Part shown: positions 1 to 8,236 of the stretch, piece after piece
How the letters are laid out: each line of letters opens with the position of its first letter
Position numbering within the stretch: the first letter of the stretch is position 1
NCBI GenBank assembly: GCA_964640065.1
Contig: CAZXIE010000002.1
Location: forward strand, 1 to 64,000
Direction of reading: 5' to 3'
Length of the DNA: 64,000 nt
Source of the DNA: JAJRXG01 sp964640065
Lineage (GTDB): Bacteria > Bacteroidota > Bacteroidia > Chitinophagales > Saprospiraceae
Program-made: the position numbers and the translations under genes
The notes under the pieces: model-generated
Told to the model about the DNA's origin: nothing
The model's database searches: none
Seen by the model: only the letters and a program-made list of their open reading frames with translations

Positions 1-366
1 TTCCAAGACTGAGCCATCTTCAGTGATACCAAGAAATATGTTCGAATTGATTCCACTGATAAGCTCCACATCTTGGGATACCGGAGCCACAAGTGCTGGT
101 AAAAATTGATTTAGTCCATAACCATATAGCTTGAGCATGATAGCATCTGTACTCGGGTTTGGACTTATACCAAGTCGGTGAGGATTATCAGTAAGACCTA
201 GTTCTAGATCTCTCGTTATGATAAATAAGGAATCAGTGTTGTCTATCTCTAGCCAATGATGAGGACTAGACTCTAGTTTATTCTCTCCTATCTTAACCTG
301 CGCCGATAGAGCAGTGCCTATGAGGGCACATATACTGGTGATTAGGACCAGTCGTAAAACTTTCAT
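1..366 (-). CDS. Secreted protein of unknown function (3' part cut by window edge)
   Basis: An open frame runs leftward from an ATG at 366 to the window edge without a stop, giving 122 residues. It begins with a clear signal peptide (MKVLRLVLITSICALIGTALSAQ), so the product is exported. The mature part reads like a parameter- or ontology-style repeat sequence (WLEIDNTDSLFIITRD, later LGLTDNPHRLGISPNPSTDA) of the kind seen in Bacteroidota tail-fibre-like or surface proteins. I do not recognise a named family and the C-terminus lies outside the window. Function is unknown; the secretion call is the only firm part. Confidence 0.7.
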   Translation of the reverse strand, partial: MKVLRLVLITSICALIGTALSAQVKIGENKLESSPHHWLEIDNTDSLFIITRDLELGLTDNPHRLGISPNPSTDAIMLKLYGYGLNQFLPALVAPVSQDVELISGINSNIFLGITEDGSVLE

Positions 367-734
367 CTTAGTTGAAGTTTAAGTTTAAATTCAAATCGTG
401 TAGGGACATAAGTATCCCTAGGATCTATTGATTCTCTTAAACTTAGTTGGTAGGTTTGGTTTGGACTATATAGGCGCTAGTCCGTATTCGTAAGGCAAGT
501 ATAGGAAAAAATAACATATGTTAATAATAAATATGTATGTTTTCCCTTATATTTTTTTGAATGAAAGAAGTTGAGGTGACATCACTGGACTTCAAGTAGG
601 AATTTTGTAATAGGTTCAAGATTCCACTAACTTTTCTCAAGATTGGTTTATTAGTCCTGCTATTCACCCCAACTTGTACATCAAATGTACTGGCAAACAC
701 TGCGATTTGCAAATATTTTGATTTTTTTAATATG
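367..734. other. AT-rich intergenic region with two short inverted repeats
   Basis: No convincing gene lies here. Two short hairpins are visible: TAGGGA/TCCCTA arms at 401-420 and GGACTA/TAGTCC arms at 463-483. They could sit in the leader of the leftward gene starting at 366. A 63-codon leftward frame at 521-712 has no recognisable features and is probably chance. Confidence 0.5.
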
Positions 735-1271
735 TTATTGTTTAATACGTATTTCGTTCTCTTTCACTTCATCATAGTGATATAAGTGCTCTCTTTCGAT
801 AATCTTGATCAGCTTTTCGGCATATAAAGGGTCTGTAGCATAACCGCACGATTTTAGTCCATGGGCCCAAGCCTTATAATCTGTGCGGGGTATAGACCAA
901 AGCTTAGCATAGTAACTTCTTTCTGCAAGGAAGTTGCTATGATCTACATATGAGTCTACCACCCTGTCATACGACCTGAAGCAAGAAGGCACTAGCTGCC
1001 CATGCGTATCACGGTCATCATCTTTGTGATAATACTTCTCTCCGATCCAAGTGCTTTTACACTTGATCCCAAAATGATTATTAGAGTTTGTTGCAAAGGA
1101 AGATGTGCCACTTCCTGATTCTAGGATCGCTTGTGCCAGCTTGATACTAGCTGGTATGCCCTTACGGTGCATCTCTACGATAGCCAAGTCTTTATACGAT
1201 TCTATGTATTGTTCTCTTGGAGATGGGAGTCCACTAAGTAGGAGGCCCCAAAGGATAATTATCCATTTCAC
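735..1271 (-). CDS. Glucosaminidase (FlgJ/LytD-type peptidoglycan hydrolase)
   Basis: A 178-residue secreted protein with an N-terminal hydrophobic signal (residues 1-18) followed by one glucosaminidase (mannosyl-glycoprotein endo-beta-N-acetylglucosaminidase) domain. The family's catalytic glutamate fits E51 in AQAILESGSGTSSFA. Further family landmarks are NNHFGIKC and the C-terminal GYATDPLYAEKLI. Such enzymes cleave the glycan strands of peptidoglycan in the periplasm. It is a minimal version with no cell-wall-binding repeat visible. The gene is divergent from the AstE-like gene on its right, with a short shared upstream region. Confidence 0.88.
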   Translation of the reverse strand: MKWIIILWGLLLSGLPSPREQYIESYKDLAIVEMHRKGIPASIKLAQAILESGSGTSSFATNSNNHFGIKCKSTWIGEKYYHKDDDRDTHGQLVPSCFRSYDRVVDSYVDHSNFLAERSYYAKLWSIPRTDYKAWAHGLKSCGYATDPLYAEKLIKIIEREHLYHYDEVKENEIRIKQ

Positions 1272-1354
1272 AGGTTGGGAGGTTTTTGCTTTCTATAGTT
1301 CTAAAATCATGCCAACCCAACTCTCATTCAAGTAAGTGTATTTTAGCCCTCCGT

Positions 1355-2305
1355 ATGAGTCTTGCTGAGATCAATAACCGACTAATTATGTCTTATGGTG
1401 CAACGAATAGTGGACCTTCTCTACTCGTGTTTGCCGGCATACATGGTAATGAACCTGCAGGCATCAAAGCTCTGCAACTTGTACAGAAGATGCTAGAGGT
1501 GGAACCTATTACTAATCCAAGTTTTGATTTTAAGGGTGAGATTGTAGGACTTATCGGAAATCTCGCAGCCTGTCAACACAACGTGAGATTCATAGATGAA
1601 GACCTTAATCGCATCTGGACTGAAGAACGAGTAGATCGTATCAACGACGCTTCTTCTCGCCATCTTTCTTCAGAGGAAAAAGAGCTCAAAGAGCTCTTAG
1701 ATTATATCCAAGCATATATTAAAAGAAGACAACCTGAAAAGCTTTACATACTAGACCTACATACTACCTCTTCTGATAGAGGCATCTTTGCTATTCCCAC
1801 TGACGATGATGAAAGCATAAAGATTGCATCTAACCTATACTCACCTGTCATCCGCGGTATCATAGACGGGATCCAAGGAACCACCCTCCATTATTTTAAA
1901 AGATCCATTTTCAAAAATGTAGAGACTGTTGCTTTGACATTTGAAGGAGGACAACACGAGGACCAGATGTCTATTAACAGATGTATTGCCGCTATTGTAA
2001 ACTGTCTGAGAAGTATAGAGTGCGTAACTAGTCATGATGTAGAAAATATCCACGATCAGATTCTCATCGAATATTCTAAATCACTCCCTAAAGTCTCTCA
2101 ACTCCTATACAAGCATAGTATTACCGCAGAGGATCATTTTGTGATGCACCAAGGTTATCAAAACTTTGACCCTATAATGAAAGGCCAAGAACTAGCGAGA
2201 GATATAAAAGGCCCAGTGCTCTCTCCTTTTGAAGGAAGGATTCTCATGCCGTTGTATCAATCTAAGGGAGAGGAGGGCTTCTATATAGTAAAGACTCTCG
2301 TCTAA
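1355..2305 (+). CDS. Succinylglutamate desuccinylase/aspartoacylase family protein
   Basis: A 316-residue member of the M14-like AstE/AspA zinc deacylase family. The zinc-binding signature is seen as IHGNEPAG (H30, E33), then DLNRIW and LDLHTTSSDRG with the second histidine; EGGQHED carries the likely catalytic glutamate. Family members hydrolyse N-acyl amino acids or related amides; the substrate here cannot be told. I chose the ATG at 1355 because the frame upstream only offers a TTG and low-quality sequence. The 3' end overlaps the convergent FtcD gene by 4 nt (shared CTAA). Confidence 0.85.
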   Translation: MSLAEINNRLIMSYGATNSGPSLLVFAGIHGNEPAGIKALQLVQKMLEVEPITNPSFDFKGEIVGLIGNLAACQHNVRFIDEDLNRIWTEERVDRINDASSRHLSSEEKELKELLDYIQAYIKRRQPEKLYILDLHTTSSDRGIFAIPTDDDESIKIASNLYSPVIRGIIDGIQGTTLHYFKRSIFKNVETVALTFEGGQHEDQMSINRCIAAIVNCLRSIECVTSHDVENIHDQILIEYSKSLPKVSQLLYKHSITAEDHFVMHQGYQNFDPIMKGQELARDIKGPVLSPFEGRILMPLYQSKGEEGFYIVKTLV

Positions 2306-3258
2306 TCACTCCAGCGCAACTGACCCATCACCTTGTCTAAGATCATACTGTCTTGATGAAAAGGCTTAACACTACTTAATTTAAGTTTTGATAGTGCGTC
2401 TCCGAGATCCTCTGAGGTTGTAATCGCTCTCTCAGCTGCTAGTCCGATTAACTCAGATCCTCCTAGAGAAACTCCATGTTTTTCCGCGACACTCCTAACA
2501 TGATCATATAACTCAGACATGCTGACAGCATCCACATCGTATATGTTAGTTGATACCTGACAACAATCAAACTTTGGCATAAACCAAGCTAGATATCTTA
2601 CATCTCGCGTATCTAATTTCGCCAAAGAAGCTTCATCCTCTCTCAGACGTTTCAGTTCACTAACAATCTTACGCGCTTTACTAAGGTCTCGAGTAGCCAG
2701 GTTGACATTATAAGCTGTCATCAGTGGCCTTACAGTCGCACAACTCACTCCAAGTTGATCATGTGGCTCTTGTGGTCCAACATCTGCGAAAACCCTCGCA
2801 CCAAGATCTTTTTTCATTTCCCACTTACGTAAATGAAACAAAGCCCTACCCTCTTTGACATCAAGATCACCATAGTACAACATCGGCAAGCCGTGCTTAT
2901 CAGCTATGACAGCTAATCGATCCTTCGCAATTTCTATGAGCTCTTCATGATGTATATTTTCGAGGGCAACAAATGGTATAACATCTATCATCCCCAATCT
3001 CGGATGTTCCCCTTCTTGCATTGTAATATCTAGACGGTCCTTCGCAAAAGTTATAAGGTGATCTAACGAAGAAAAGATGGCGTTCACCTTACCGACGATG
3101 GTGAGTACTGTACGGTTCACATCATGCCCTATGTCAGCATGTATCACTTTTACATGGCCAGGATTATCGATCACTTTTATAAGATCAGTTATGATCGATG
3201 GGCGTCTTCCTTCGCTGACGTTTACTATGGCTTCGATGATTTGATGCCTGCTTTGCAT
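2302..3258 (-). CDS. ftcD: Glutamate formimidoyltransferase
   Basis: A 318-residue protein matching the formiminotransferase N- and C-terminal subdomains: IVNVSEGRR near the start, DIGHDVNRTVLTIVGK (residues 42-57), then EGEHPRLGMIDVIPF with the family's HPRxGxxDVxPF signature. It moves the formimino group from N-formimino-L-glutamate to tetrahydrofolate in histidine degradation. The cyclodeaminase domain of fused FtcD proteins is absent, as usual for bacterial stand-alone forms. No other hut gene lies in the window. It converges on the AstE-like gene and is divergent from the rhomboid gene 30 nt away. Confidence 0.9.
   Translation of the reverse strand: MQSRHQIIEAIVNVSEGRRPSIITDLIKVIDNPGHVKVIHADIGHDVNRTVLTIVGKVNAIFSSLDHLITFAKDRLDITMQEGEHPRLGMIDVIPFVALENIHHEELIEIAKDRLAVIADKHGLPMLYYGDLDVKEGRALFHLRKWEMKKDLGARVFADVGPQEPHDQLGVSCATVRPLMTAYNVNLATRDLSKARKIVSELKRLREDEASLAKLDTRDVRYLAWFMPKFDCCQVSTNIYDVDAVSMSELYDHVRSVAEKHGVSLGGSELIGLAAERAITTSEDLGDALSKLKLSSVKPFHQDSMILDKVMGQLRWSD
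2822..2835 (-). repeat. GNRA mini-hairpin element, variant with GTAA loop
   Basis: On the minus strand it reads CATTTACGTAAGTG: identical to the dispersed 14-mer except that the loop is GTAA, still a GNRA-type loop, with an A-T inner pair. It lies inside ftcD. Counted as a variant, not among the 14 exact sites. Confidence 0.5.
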
Positions 3259-3287
3259 AAGAACAATTATAGCAGTATTCTTGGTCT

Positions 3288-4025
3288 ATGCTATTTCCCA
3301 TAGGTGATACCAATGTAAAAGGAGGTTATAAACCATATGTAAGCTATGCTTTCATAGGTCTTAATGTCCTGATCTTTTTTATTCAGTTTTTCTCTGGCAC
3401 TGATGACCAGCTTGTTTGTTCGTTTGGCACTATACCTTATGATATCTCAAGAGGAGATGGTTATCACACCCTCCTGACAAGCATGTTTATGCATGGTGGA
3501 TGGATGCATCTTATCGGTAACATGATGTTTCTATGGGTTTTTGCAGATAACATCGAGGCTGTGGAGGGCAATGTGAGATTTATCCTTTTCTATTTATGTG
3601 GAGGCTTGGCTGCTAGTCTACTTCATATAGGAATAGAGATGTGGACAAGCGGTCCTGAGATAGCAGGCTGCTGTCTCCCATGTGTGGAGTCGATGACTTG
3701 CGCGGCGACCCAAAGCTCATGTGCTGGATCCATCCCTGCAGTAGGTGCAAGTGGAGCTATAAGTGCTGTTCTAGGAGCTTATCTAGTCTTGTTTCCAAAG
3801 TCAAGGATCAAAGTTTTCTTTTTTGTGACTTCATTCACTATACCAGCACTGGTCTTCTTAGGCCTTTGGTTTGCTGAGCAGTTGGTTTCTGGGCTAGGCG
3901 CTCTTAGTCCTATCGCAGGTGCTGCTGGAGGTGTAGCCTGGTGGGCGCATATCGGTGGGTTCTTGTTTGGTCTTGGATATGGATTCTTACGAAAGGGCCA
4001 GCTGAATGTTACTTATGATGAGTAG
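3288..4025 (+). CDS. Rhomboid-family intramembrane serine protease
   Basis: A 245-residue polytopic membrane protein. The rhomboid catalytic serine is S155 in VGASGAISAVLGAYL, and the catalytic histidine is H221 in AHIGGFLFGLGYG. The loop-1 region MHGGWMHLIGNMMFLWVFADNIE (upstream of the serine) matches the family's conserved HxxxN patch. Rhomboids cut single-pass membrane proteins within the bilayer. An insertion of about 25 residues rich in cysteine (CCLPCVESMTCAATQSSC) lies just before the catalytic serine, on the loop after an early helix, and is unusual. It precedes rplY in the same direction. Confidence 0.92.
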   Translation: MLFPIGDTNVKGGYKPYVSYAFIGLNVLIFFIQFFSGTDDQLVCSFGTIPYDISRGDGYHTLLTSMFMHGGWMHLIGNMMFLWVFADNIEAVEGNVRFILFYLCGGLAASLLHIGIEMWTSGPEIAGCCLPCVESMTCAATQSSCAGSIPAVGASGAISAVLGAYLVLFPKSRIKVFFFVTSFTIPALVFLGLWFAEQLVSGLGALSPIAGAAGGVAWWAHIGGFLFGLGYGFLRKGQLNVTYDE

Positions 4026-4072
4026 GAGAATTCAGCCCTTACACAAACCAAGAAGAGTTTCTTAGAAAAATA

Positions 4073-4080
4073 TATCTTTG
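4073..4080 (+). promoter_or_regulatory. Bacteroidota -7 box (TATCTTTG) before rplY
   Basis: TATCTTTG fits the TAnnTTTG -7 consensus of Bacteroidota housekeeping sigma factor and lies 37 nt before the rplY start. No TTG -33 element is visible at the usual spacing, so the call rests on one box. Confidence 0.4.
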
Positions 4081-4116
4081 CGGTCCTTTTGACTAAGCCT
4101 TAGAACTTTATCGATC

Positions 4117-4761
4117 ATGGACGTAATACAGATCAACGTCGAAGCCAGAGAAAATCTGGGTAGAAAATCAAGCAAAGCTGATAGAGCAGCTGGCAAAATT
4201 CCTGCTGTCATATACAGCAAAAAAAATGGTGTGTCCCACTTTACCACCACTCATGGTGATGTAAAGAAGATGGTATATACTCCAGAGTTCAAAGTAGCTG
4301 AAATCAATCTCGGTGGAGCTGCCAAAAAAGCGATCATCAAGGATATAGATTTTCATCCTGTAACTGATGAGATCGTTCACATAGACTTTCTTGAGCTCGT
4401 TGATGGTCATCCTGTAGTCGCAGATATCCCTGTAGACTTTACTGGAGAGTCTCCAGGAGTTAAAGAGGGTGGAAAATTGATCCGTACGCTTAGAAAGGTG
4501 ACAGTGAAAGCAACACCTGAAAACCTTGTAGATACCCTCTATGTAAGTATCAACGATCTCCTACTCGGCAGTGCTGTCAGAGTACGTGATCTCGAGGTGC
4601 CTGAAGGTGTCCAGATCATGGTTAATGAAGCCACACCTATAGCTAACGTCATAGTTCCTAGAGCTCTGAAGAGTGAAGACGAGAAAGCAGAAGGTGCTGA
4701 AGGCGAAACTGCTGAAGGTACTGAGGGCGAAGGTGAAGGAGAAGGTGGAGAGAAGGAGTAA
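4117..4761 (+). CDS. rplY: 50S ribosomal protein L25/general stress protein Ctc
   Basis: A 214-residue protein of the two-domain CTC type: an N-terminal L25 domain that binds 5S rRNA (RENLGRKSSKADRAAGKIPAVIYS, then IDFHPVTDEIVHIDFLEL) and a C-terminal TL5 domain (PVDFTGESPGVKEGGKLIRTLRKVTVKATPENL). The last 25-30 residues are a low-complexity Glu/Gly tail, common in this family. It is co-directional with the NlpC/P60, adk and obg genes. The NlpC/P60 gene probably starts inside this tail, which would couple the two. A TAnnTTTG box lies just upstream. Confidence 0.95.
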   Translation: MDVIQINVEARENLGRKSSKADRAAGKIPAVIYSKKNGVSHFTTTHGDVKKMVYTPEFKVAEINLGGAAKKAIIKDIDFHPVTDEIVHIDFLELVDGHPVVADIPVDFTGESPGVKEGGKLIRTLRKVTVKATPENLVDTLYVSINDLLLGSAVRVRDLEVPEGVQIMVNEATPIANVIVPRALKSEDEKAEGAEGETAEGTEGEGEGEGGEKE

Positions 4762-5263
4762 GACTTCTTTCTGCTGGCAGTATCACGCACTTTTTACACT
4801 ACTTTTTCTTGGAGTACTGACTTCTTCGTGTAAGTCAACTGCTAATATTTACGAAAGTGAAGATCTAAGTATCTCTAAGGTCAGGACAGACCTAGTCGAA
4901 GATGCTCGCTCGCTCATAGGTTATGCATATAAGTATGCTGCGAAAGGACCCAAAAAGTTTGATTGTTCTGGATTAGTAGACTACGTCTATGGCCTATCAA
5001 ATATCGAAGTCGGTGGCTCAGCATCTTCTCTTGCCAATCAAGGTGAAAAGCTATCTCAACACCAACTGCGGCCTGGTGATTTGGTTTTTTTTAAAAGGAA
5101 GGGACAAGTCTTTCACGTCAGCATGGTGAGTAAGATAAAAGGAGATGAAGTATGGGTGATACATAGCACGTCATCTAGAGGGGTTATAGAAGAAGATGTA
5201 ATGGCATCGAGCTACTGGAGGCCATTGGTGTACAAGACCGTATCTTTGGATTCGTACAGATGA
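4745..5263 (+). CDS. NlpC/P60-family cell-wall peptidase, lipoprotein
   Basis: A 172-residue C40 peptidase. The catalytic cysteine is C74 in KKFDCSGLVDYVYG, followed by H124 in VFHVSMV and H140 in VWVIHSTSS. A lipoprotein signal ends at C29 (LFLGVLTSSC), so it is likely anchored in a membrane and cleaves peptide cross-links in peptidoglycan. No ATG precedes the signal sequence. I chose GTG at 4745, which overlaps rplY by 17 nt and has a purine-rich GGAG stretch upstream; the frame itself stays open to an ATG at 4673, which would add an improbable lysine-rich leader. Confidence 0.85.
   Translation: MERRSKTSFCWQYHALFTLLFLGVLTSSCKSTANIYESEDLSISKVRTDLVEDARSLIGYAYKYAAKGPKKFDCSGLVDYVYGLSNIEVGGSASSLANQGEKLSQHQLRPGDLVFFKRKGQVFHVSMVSKIKGDEVWVIHSTSSRGVIEEDVMASSYWRPLVYKTVSLDSYR
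4846..4859 (+). repeat. GNRA mini-hairpin element (A-T pair, GAAA loop)
   Basis: TATTTACGAAAGTG. It lies just after the lipobox cysteine in the NlpC/P60 gene, in the poorly conserved linker (encodes NIYESE). Confidence 0.8.
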
Positions 5264-5270
5264 GGAACCT

Positions 5271-5912
5271 ATGGGACTGATCTCTTGGTTAGAAAAGATA
5301 TTCAACCGTTATATCATGAAGAAGGAAAGCAGAAAAATCAACGTCATATTGTTTGGCCCTCCAGGGTCTGGCAAAGGAACGCAAGCAAAGATGCTCGAGA
5401 AGGAGCACGGTCTTCTTCAGGTTTCTACAGGTGATTTGTTTCGATACGAATTATCTAACAACACGCCTCTTGGTCAGGAGGCTAGAAAGTACATGGACCA
5501 AGGCTTACTTGTGCCTGATGAAGTAACCGTGGGTATGCTCAAGAACAAGCTCGACATGCATCCTGATGTGAAAGGGTTTATCCTTGATGGATTCCCCAGA
5601 ACCATACCACAATCAGAGGCTCTAGACGTGCTTCTCAAAGAAAGAGGGGAAGTTGTTGATTGTCTTATATCACTGGTCGTGGAAGATGATGAAATCGTGA
5701 AGCGGCTTCTAGAAAGAGGAAAAACATCGGGCAGGGCTGACGACGCTAATGAAGAAGTCATCAGAAAACGCATCGATGAATATAAGGCGAAGACCTCTCC
5801 CGTCTTTGACTACTACAGCCAAAAAGATCTAGCACAGACCATCTCGGGCATAGGAGAAATCTCTGAGATCAACAAGCGACTTAGTGCGCTCATCTCTTCC
5901 ATCTTATCATAA
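5271..5912 (+). CDS. adk: Adenylate kinase
   Basis: A 213-residue P-loop kinase that interconverts ATP + AMP and 2 ADP in the cytosol. The P-loop GPPGSGKGT is at 29-37, the AMP-binding segment FILDGFPRT follows, and RADDANEEVIRKRIDEYKAKTSP marks the C-terminal part. The LID region is the short type without the four zinc cysteines. The first 15 residues (MGLISWLEKIFNRYI) are extra compared with most family members, and an ATG at 5316 would give the usual length; GAGG before 5271 favours the longer start. It sits 7 nt after the NlpC/P60 gene and 6 nt before obg. Confidence 0.95.
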   Translation: MGLISWLEKIFNRYIMKKESRKINVILFGPPGSGKGTQAKMLEKEHGLLQVSTGDLFRYELSNNTPLGQEARKYMDQGLLVPDEVTVGMLKNKLDMHPDVKGFILDGFPRTIPQSEALDVLLKERGEVVDCLISLVVEDDEIVKRLLERGKTSGRADDANEEVIRKRIDEYKAKTSPVFDYYSQKDLAQTISGIGEISEINKRLSALISSILS

Positions 5913-5918
5913 CTTAGA

Positions 5919-6908
5919 TTGGCAGAACAAAACTTTGTCGACTATGTGAAAATCTGCTGCCGTTCTGGACATGGCGGCAGAGGAAGCACGCACTTTAGAC
6001 GCGATCGTCTCACCGCTCAAGGAGGACCTGACGGTGGAGATGGTGGTCGAGGAGGTCACGTTATCTTAAGGGGTAACGCTCAACTTTGGACCCTCTTGCA
6101 TCTCAAGTATCGCAAGCACATCCTTGCGAGTGATGGCGAACATGGTGCCGGTGCTAGAAAGACTGGCTCCAATGGTAAAGATGAAATCCTAGATGTACCT
6201 CTAGGTACCATCGCCAAAGATCCTGAGACAGGTGAAGTCATCATGGAGATCAGCGAAGACGGAGAGACAAAAATACTCCTCGAAGGTGGTGCCGGTGGTC
6301 TAGGTAACTGGAACTTTAAGTCTTCCACTAATCAATCACCACGATATGCACAACCCGGCGGCGAAGAGCAGGAAGAGTGGAGGATACTCGAATTAAAGCT
6401 GCTTGCAGATGTCGGACTTGTAGGCTTTCCTAATGCAGGCAAGTCCACACTCCTTTCTGTCGTCAGCGCGGCGAAGCCAAAGATCGCCAACTATGCTTTT
6501 ACAACATTGACGCCTAATCTTGGTATCGTCTCTTATCGAGACAGTCGGTCATTTGTTATGGCCGATATCCCAGGCATCATAGAAAAGGCTCATGAGGGGA
6601 AAGGTCTTGGCATCAGATTTCTTCGACATATCGAACGCAACGCCGCCTTGCTTTTTGTTATCCCTTCTGACAGTGACAACATACATAAAGAGTACGATGT
6701 ACTCCTGAATGAGCTAAAGATGTATAACCCCGAGCTACTACACAAACCTCGGATTATTGGTCTTTCTAAGTCCGACCTTATCGATGAAGAGTTAAGGGAC
6801 ATGATAAAAAGTGAACTCGATCTAAAAGTGCCATATCTCTTTTTTTCGGCCGTATCTCAAGAAGGATTATCCGAACTCAAGGATCTTATCTGGGGCACCC
6901 TTAACTAA
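5919..6908 (+). CDS. obg: GTPase Obg/CgtA
   Basis: A 329-residue GTPase needed for 50S ribosome assembly and stress control. The N-terminal Obg fold (about residues 1-158) has the typical glycine-rich segments (GHGGRGSTHFRRDR, GGPDGGDGGRGGHVI). The G domain carries G1 GFPNAGKST near 169-177, G2/G3 with TTLTPNLG and DIPGI, and G4 SKSD. No C-terminal OCT domain is present. The start is TTG at 5919, fixed by conservation of the first residues (AEQNFVDYVKI). It follows adk by 6 nt and overlaps the convergent aminotransferase by 4 nt. Confidence 0.96.
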   Translation: MAEQNFVDYVKICCRSGHGGRGSTHFRRDRLTAQGGPDGGDGGRGGHVILRGNAQLWTLLHLKYRKHILASDGEHGAGARKTGSNGKDEILDVPLGTIAKDPETGEVIMEISEDGETKILLEGGAGGLGNWNFKSSTNQSPRYAQPGGEEQEEWRILELKLLADVGLVGFPNAGKSTLLSVVSAAKPKIANYAFTTLTPNLGIVSYRDSRSFVMADIPGIIEKAHEGKGLGIRFLRHIERNAALLFVIPSDSDNIHKEYDVLLNELKMYNPELLHKPRIIGLSKSDLIDEELRDMIKSELDLKVPYLFFSAVSQEGLSELKDLIWGTLN

Positions 6909-8107
6909 GCATAAACATCGCGAGCATAATCCATCGCTTGAAGTAGAAGATCGCATCCTTCTGTGAGTTCATCCAAAGTTGCTATCAATGGTGGAGCAAG
7001 CCTGAAGCTTCTATTGTTAAACAAAAACCAGTCTACGATAACCCCAAGCTCTAGAGACCTGGACACGATGTGCTTTAAGTATTTACGCCGAGTCGGCTCG
7101 ACTGCCATCATCAGCCCCGCACTTCTTACTTCTTTGATAATAGGGTGCTGACTTAGCTTGTCCACGATCAACTTTTCTTTCTCTGATACTCCTTGTATCA
7201 GATCACTTTCCAACAATGCCTTTAGTCCTGCTGTAGCTGCTGCACAACACACTGGATGGCCACCAAATGTGGAGATATGTCCTAGTGCTGGGTCACGTAT
7301 GATGGCTCCTAGTATCTCATGACTAGTCACTACACCAGAGATAGGCATGCCGCCACCCATGGCCTTGCCTATCAAAACAACATCTGGAAAAACGTCATAC
7401 TTCTCATGAGCAAATAAGCTCCCCGTTCGACCAAACCCACTTTGGATCTCATCAAAGATGAGCATAGCCCCGACTTCATCACATCGCTTTCGCAAATGCT
7501 GTAAATACGTAGCCTCACCTTTGACAACTCCTTCTTCGCCTTTAACAACTTCACAGATGACGCCTGCGGTGGCAGTTGTTATGTGATCAAGCGCCTTCAG
7601 ATTGTTGAACTCTAAATGTGATACTCCTGGCATCAGTGGCATAAATGCCGAAGTGTAAGAGAGATCACTTCGCAGGCTTTCTGCACCCAGGGTAGAGCCA
7701 TGATAGGAGTTCTTCATAGCCACGACTTCATGCCGGCCAGTATGCTTCTTGGCAAGCTTTATGGCAAGTTCGGTAGCTTCTGTCCCAGCTGACAGATAAT
7801 ACACACAGTCATAGACACCCTTCATAGCTCCTAGCAACAACTCGGCAAATTCGACCTGTGGAGCCTGCACGTGCTCACCATAAACCATGGTGTGCATATA
7901 AGAAGCAGCTTGTTTTTGGATCGCCTTGACAACATCCGGATGACAATGTCCTAGCGAGCTCACTGATATCCCAGAGTTCATGTCTATATACCTCTTACCT
8001 GCTGTATCGTAGATATAAACACCCTCCGCGTGACTTACTTCTAGAAGCACAGGCATGTCACTTGTTTGGCCCACATAAGCCAAATACAAGTCTCTAATTC
8101 TACTCAT
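6905..8107 (-). CDS. Class III pyridoxal-phosphate aminotransferase (acetylornithine/ornithine-type)
   Basis: A 400-residue class III aminotransferase. The phosphate-binding loop SAGTEATELAIKLAK, the NSYHGSTLGAESL segment, LIFDEIQSGFGRTG with the cofactor aspartate, and the Schiff-base lysine in VLIGKAMGGGMPISG are all visible. The nearest families are acetylornithine/ornithine and 4-aminobutyrate aminotransferases; the substrate cannot be settled from sequence and no arginine genes are nearby. It stands alone, convergent with obg, divergent from the thioredoxin-like pair. One of the dispersed hairpin elements lies within it. Confidence 0.88.
   Translation of the reverse strand: MSRIRDLYLAYVGQTSDMPVLLEVSHAEGVYIYDTAGKRYIDMNSGISVSSLGHCHPDVVKAIQKQAASYMHTMVYGEHVQAPQVEFAELLLGAMKGVYDCVYYLSAGTEATELAIKLAKKHTGRHEVVAMKNSYHGSTLGAESLRSDLSYTSAFMPLMPGVSHLEFNNLKALDHITTATAGVICEVVKGEEGVVKGEATYLQHLRKRCDEVGAMLIFDEIQSGFGRTGSLFAHEKYDVFPDVVLIGKAMGGGMPISGVVTSHEILGAIIRDPALGHISTFGGHPVCCAAATAGLKALLESDLIQGVSEKEKLIVDKLSQHPIIKEVRSAGLMMAVEPTRRKYLKHIVSRSLELGVIVDWFLFNNRSFRLAPPLIATLDELTEGCDLLLQAMDYARDVYA
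7485..7498 (-). repeat. GNRA mini-hairpin element (G-C pair, GAAA loop)
   Basis: Minus strand reads CATTTGCGAAAGCG, containing GCGAAAGC. Inside the class III aminotransferase, where it encodes HLRKR. Confidence 0.8.
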
Positions 8108-8236
8108 ATCTGTTGTTTAACAAGCATTTAAGTGGACTATGAAAGCATATAAGTGTCAATATTGATAATTTCGTAGGCTAAAATAGGGCAATTCGACAGT
8201 CTTATGTGATCGTTGAAGAGTCTACAAAGACATACT

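Noticed and set aside
521..712. 63-codon leftward frame
   Set aside because: No ribosome site, no recognisable motif, A/T-driven composition; lies in an AT-rich gap and looks like chance.
791..804. CTCTTTCGATAATC, with a T-A version of the inner pair
   Set aside because: Two other positions disagree with the consensus; not enough to claim a T-A member.
4660..4760. Glu/Gly-rich repeat at the end of rplY
   Set aside because: Low-complexity tails are common in L25/Ctc proteins; the codon repetition is explained by that.
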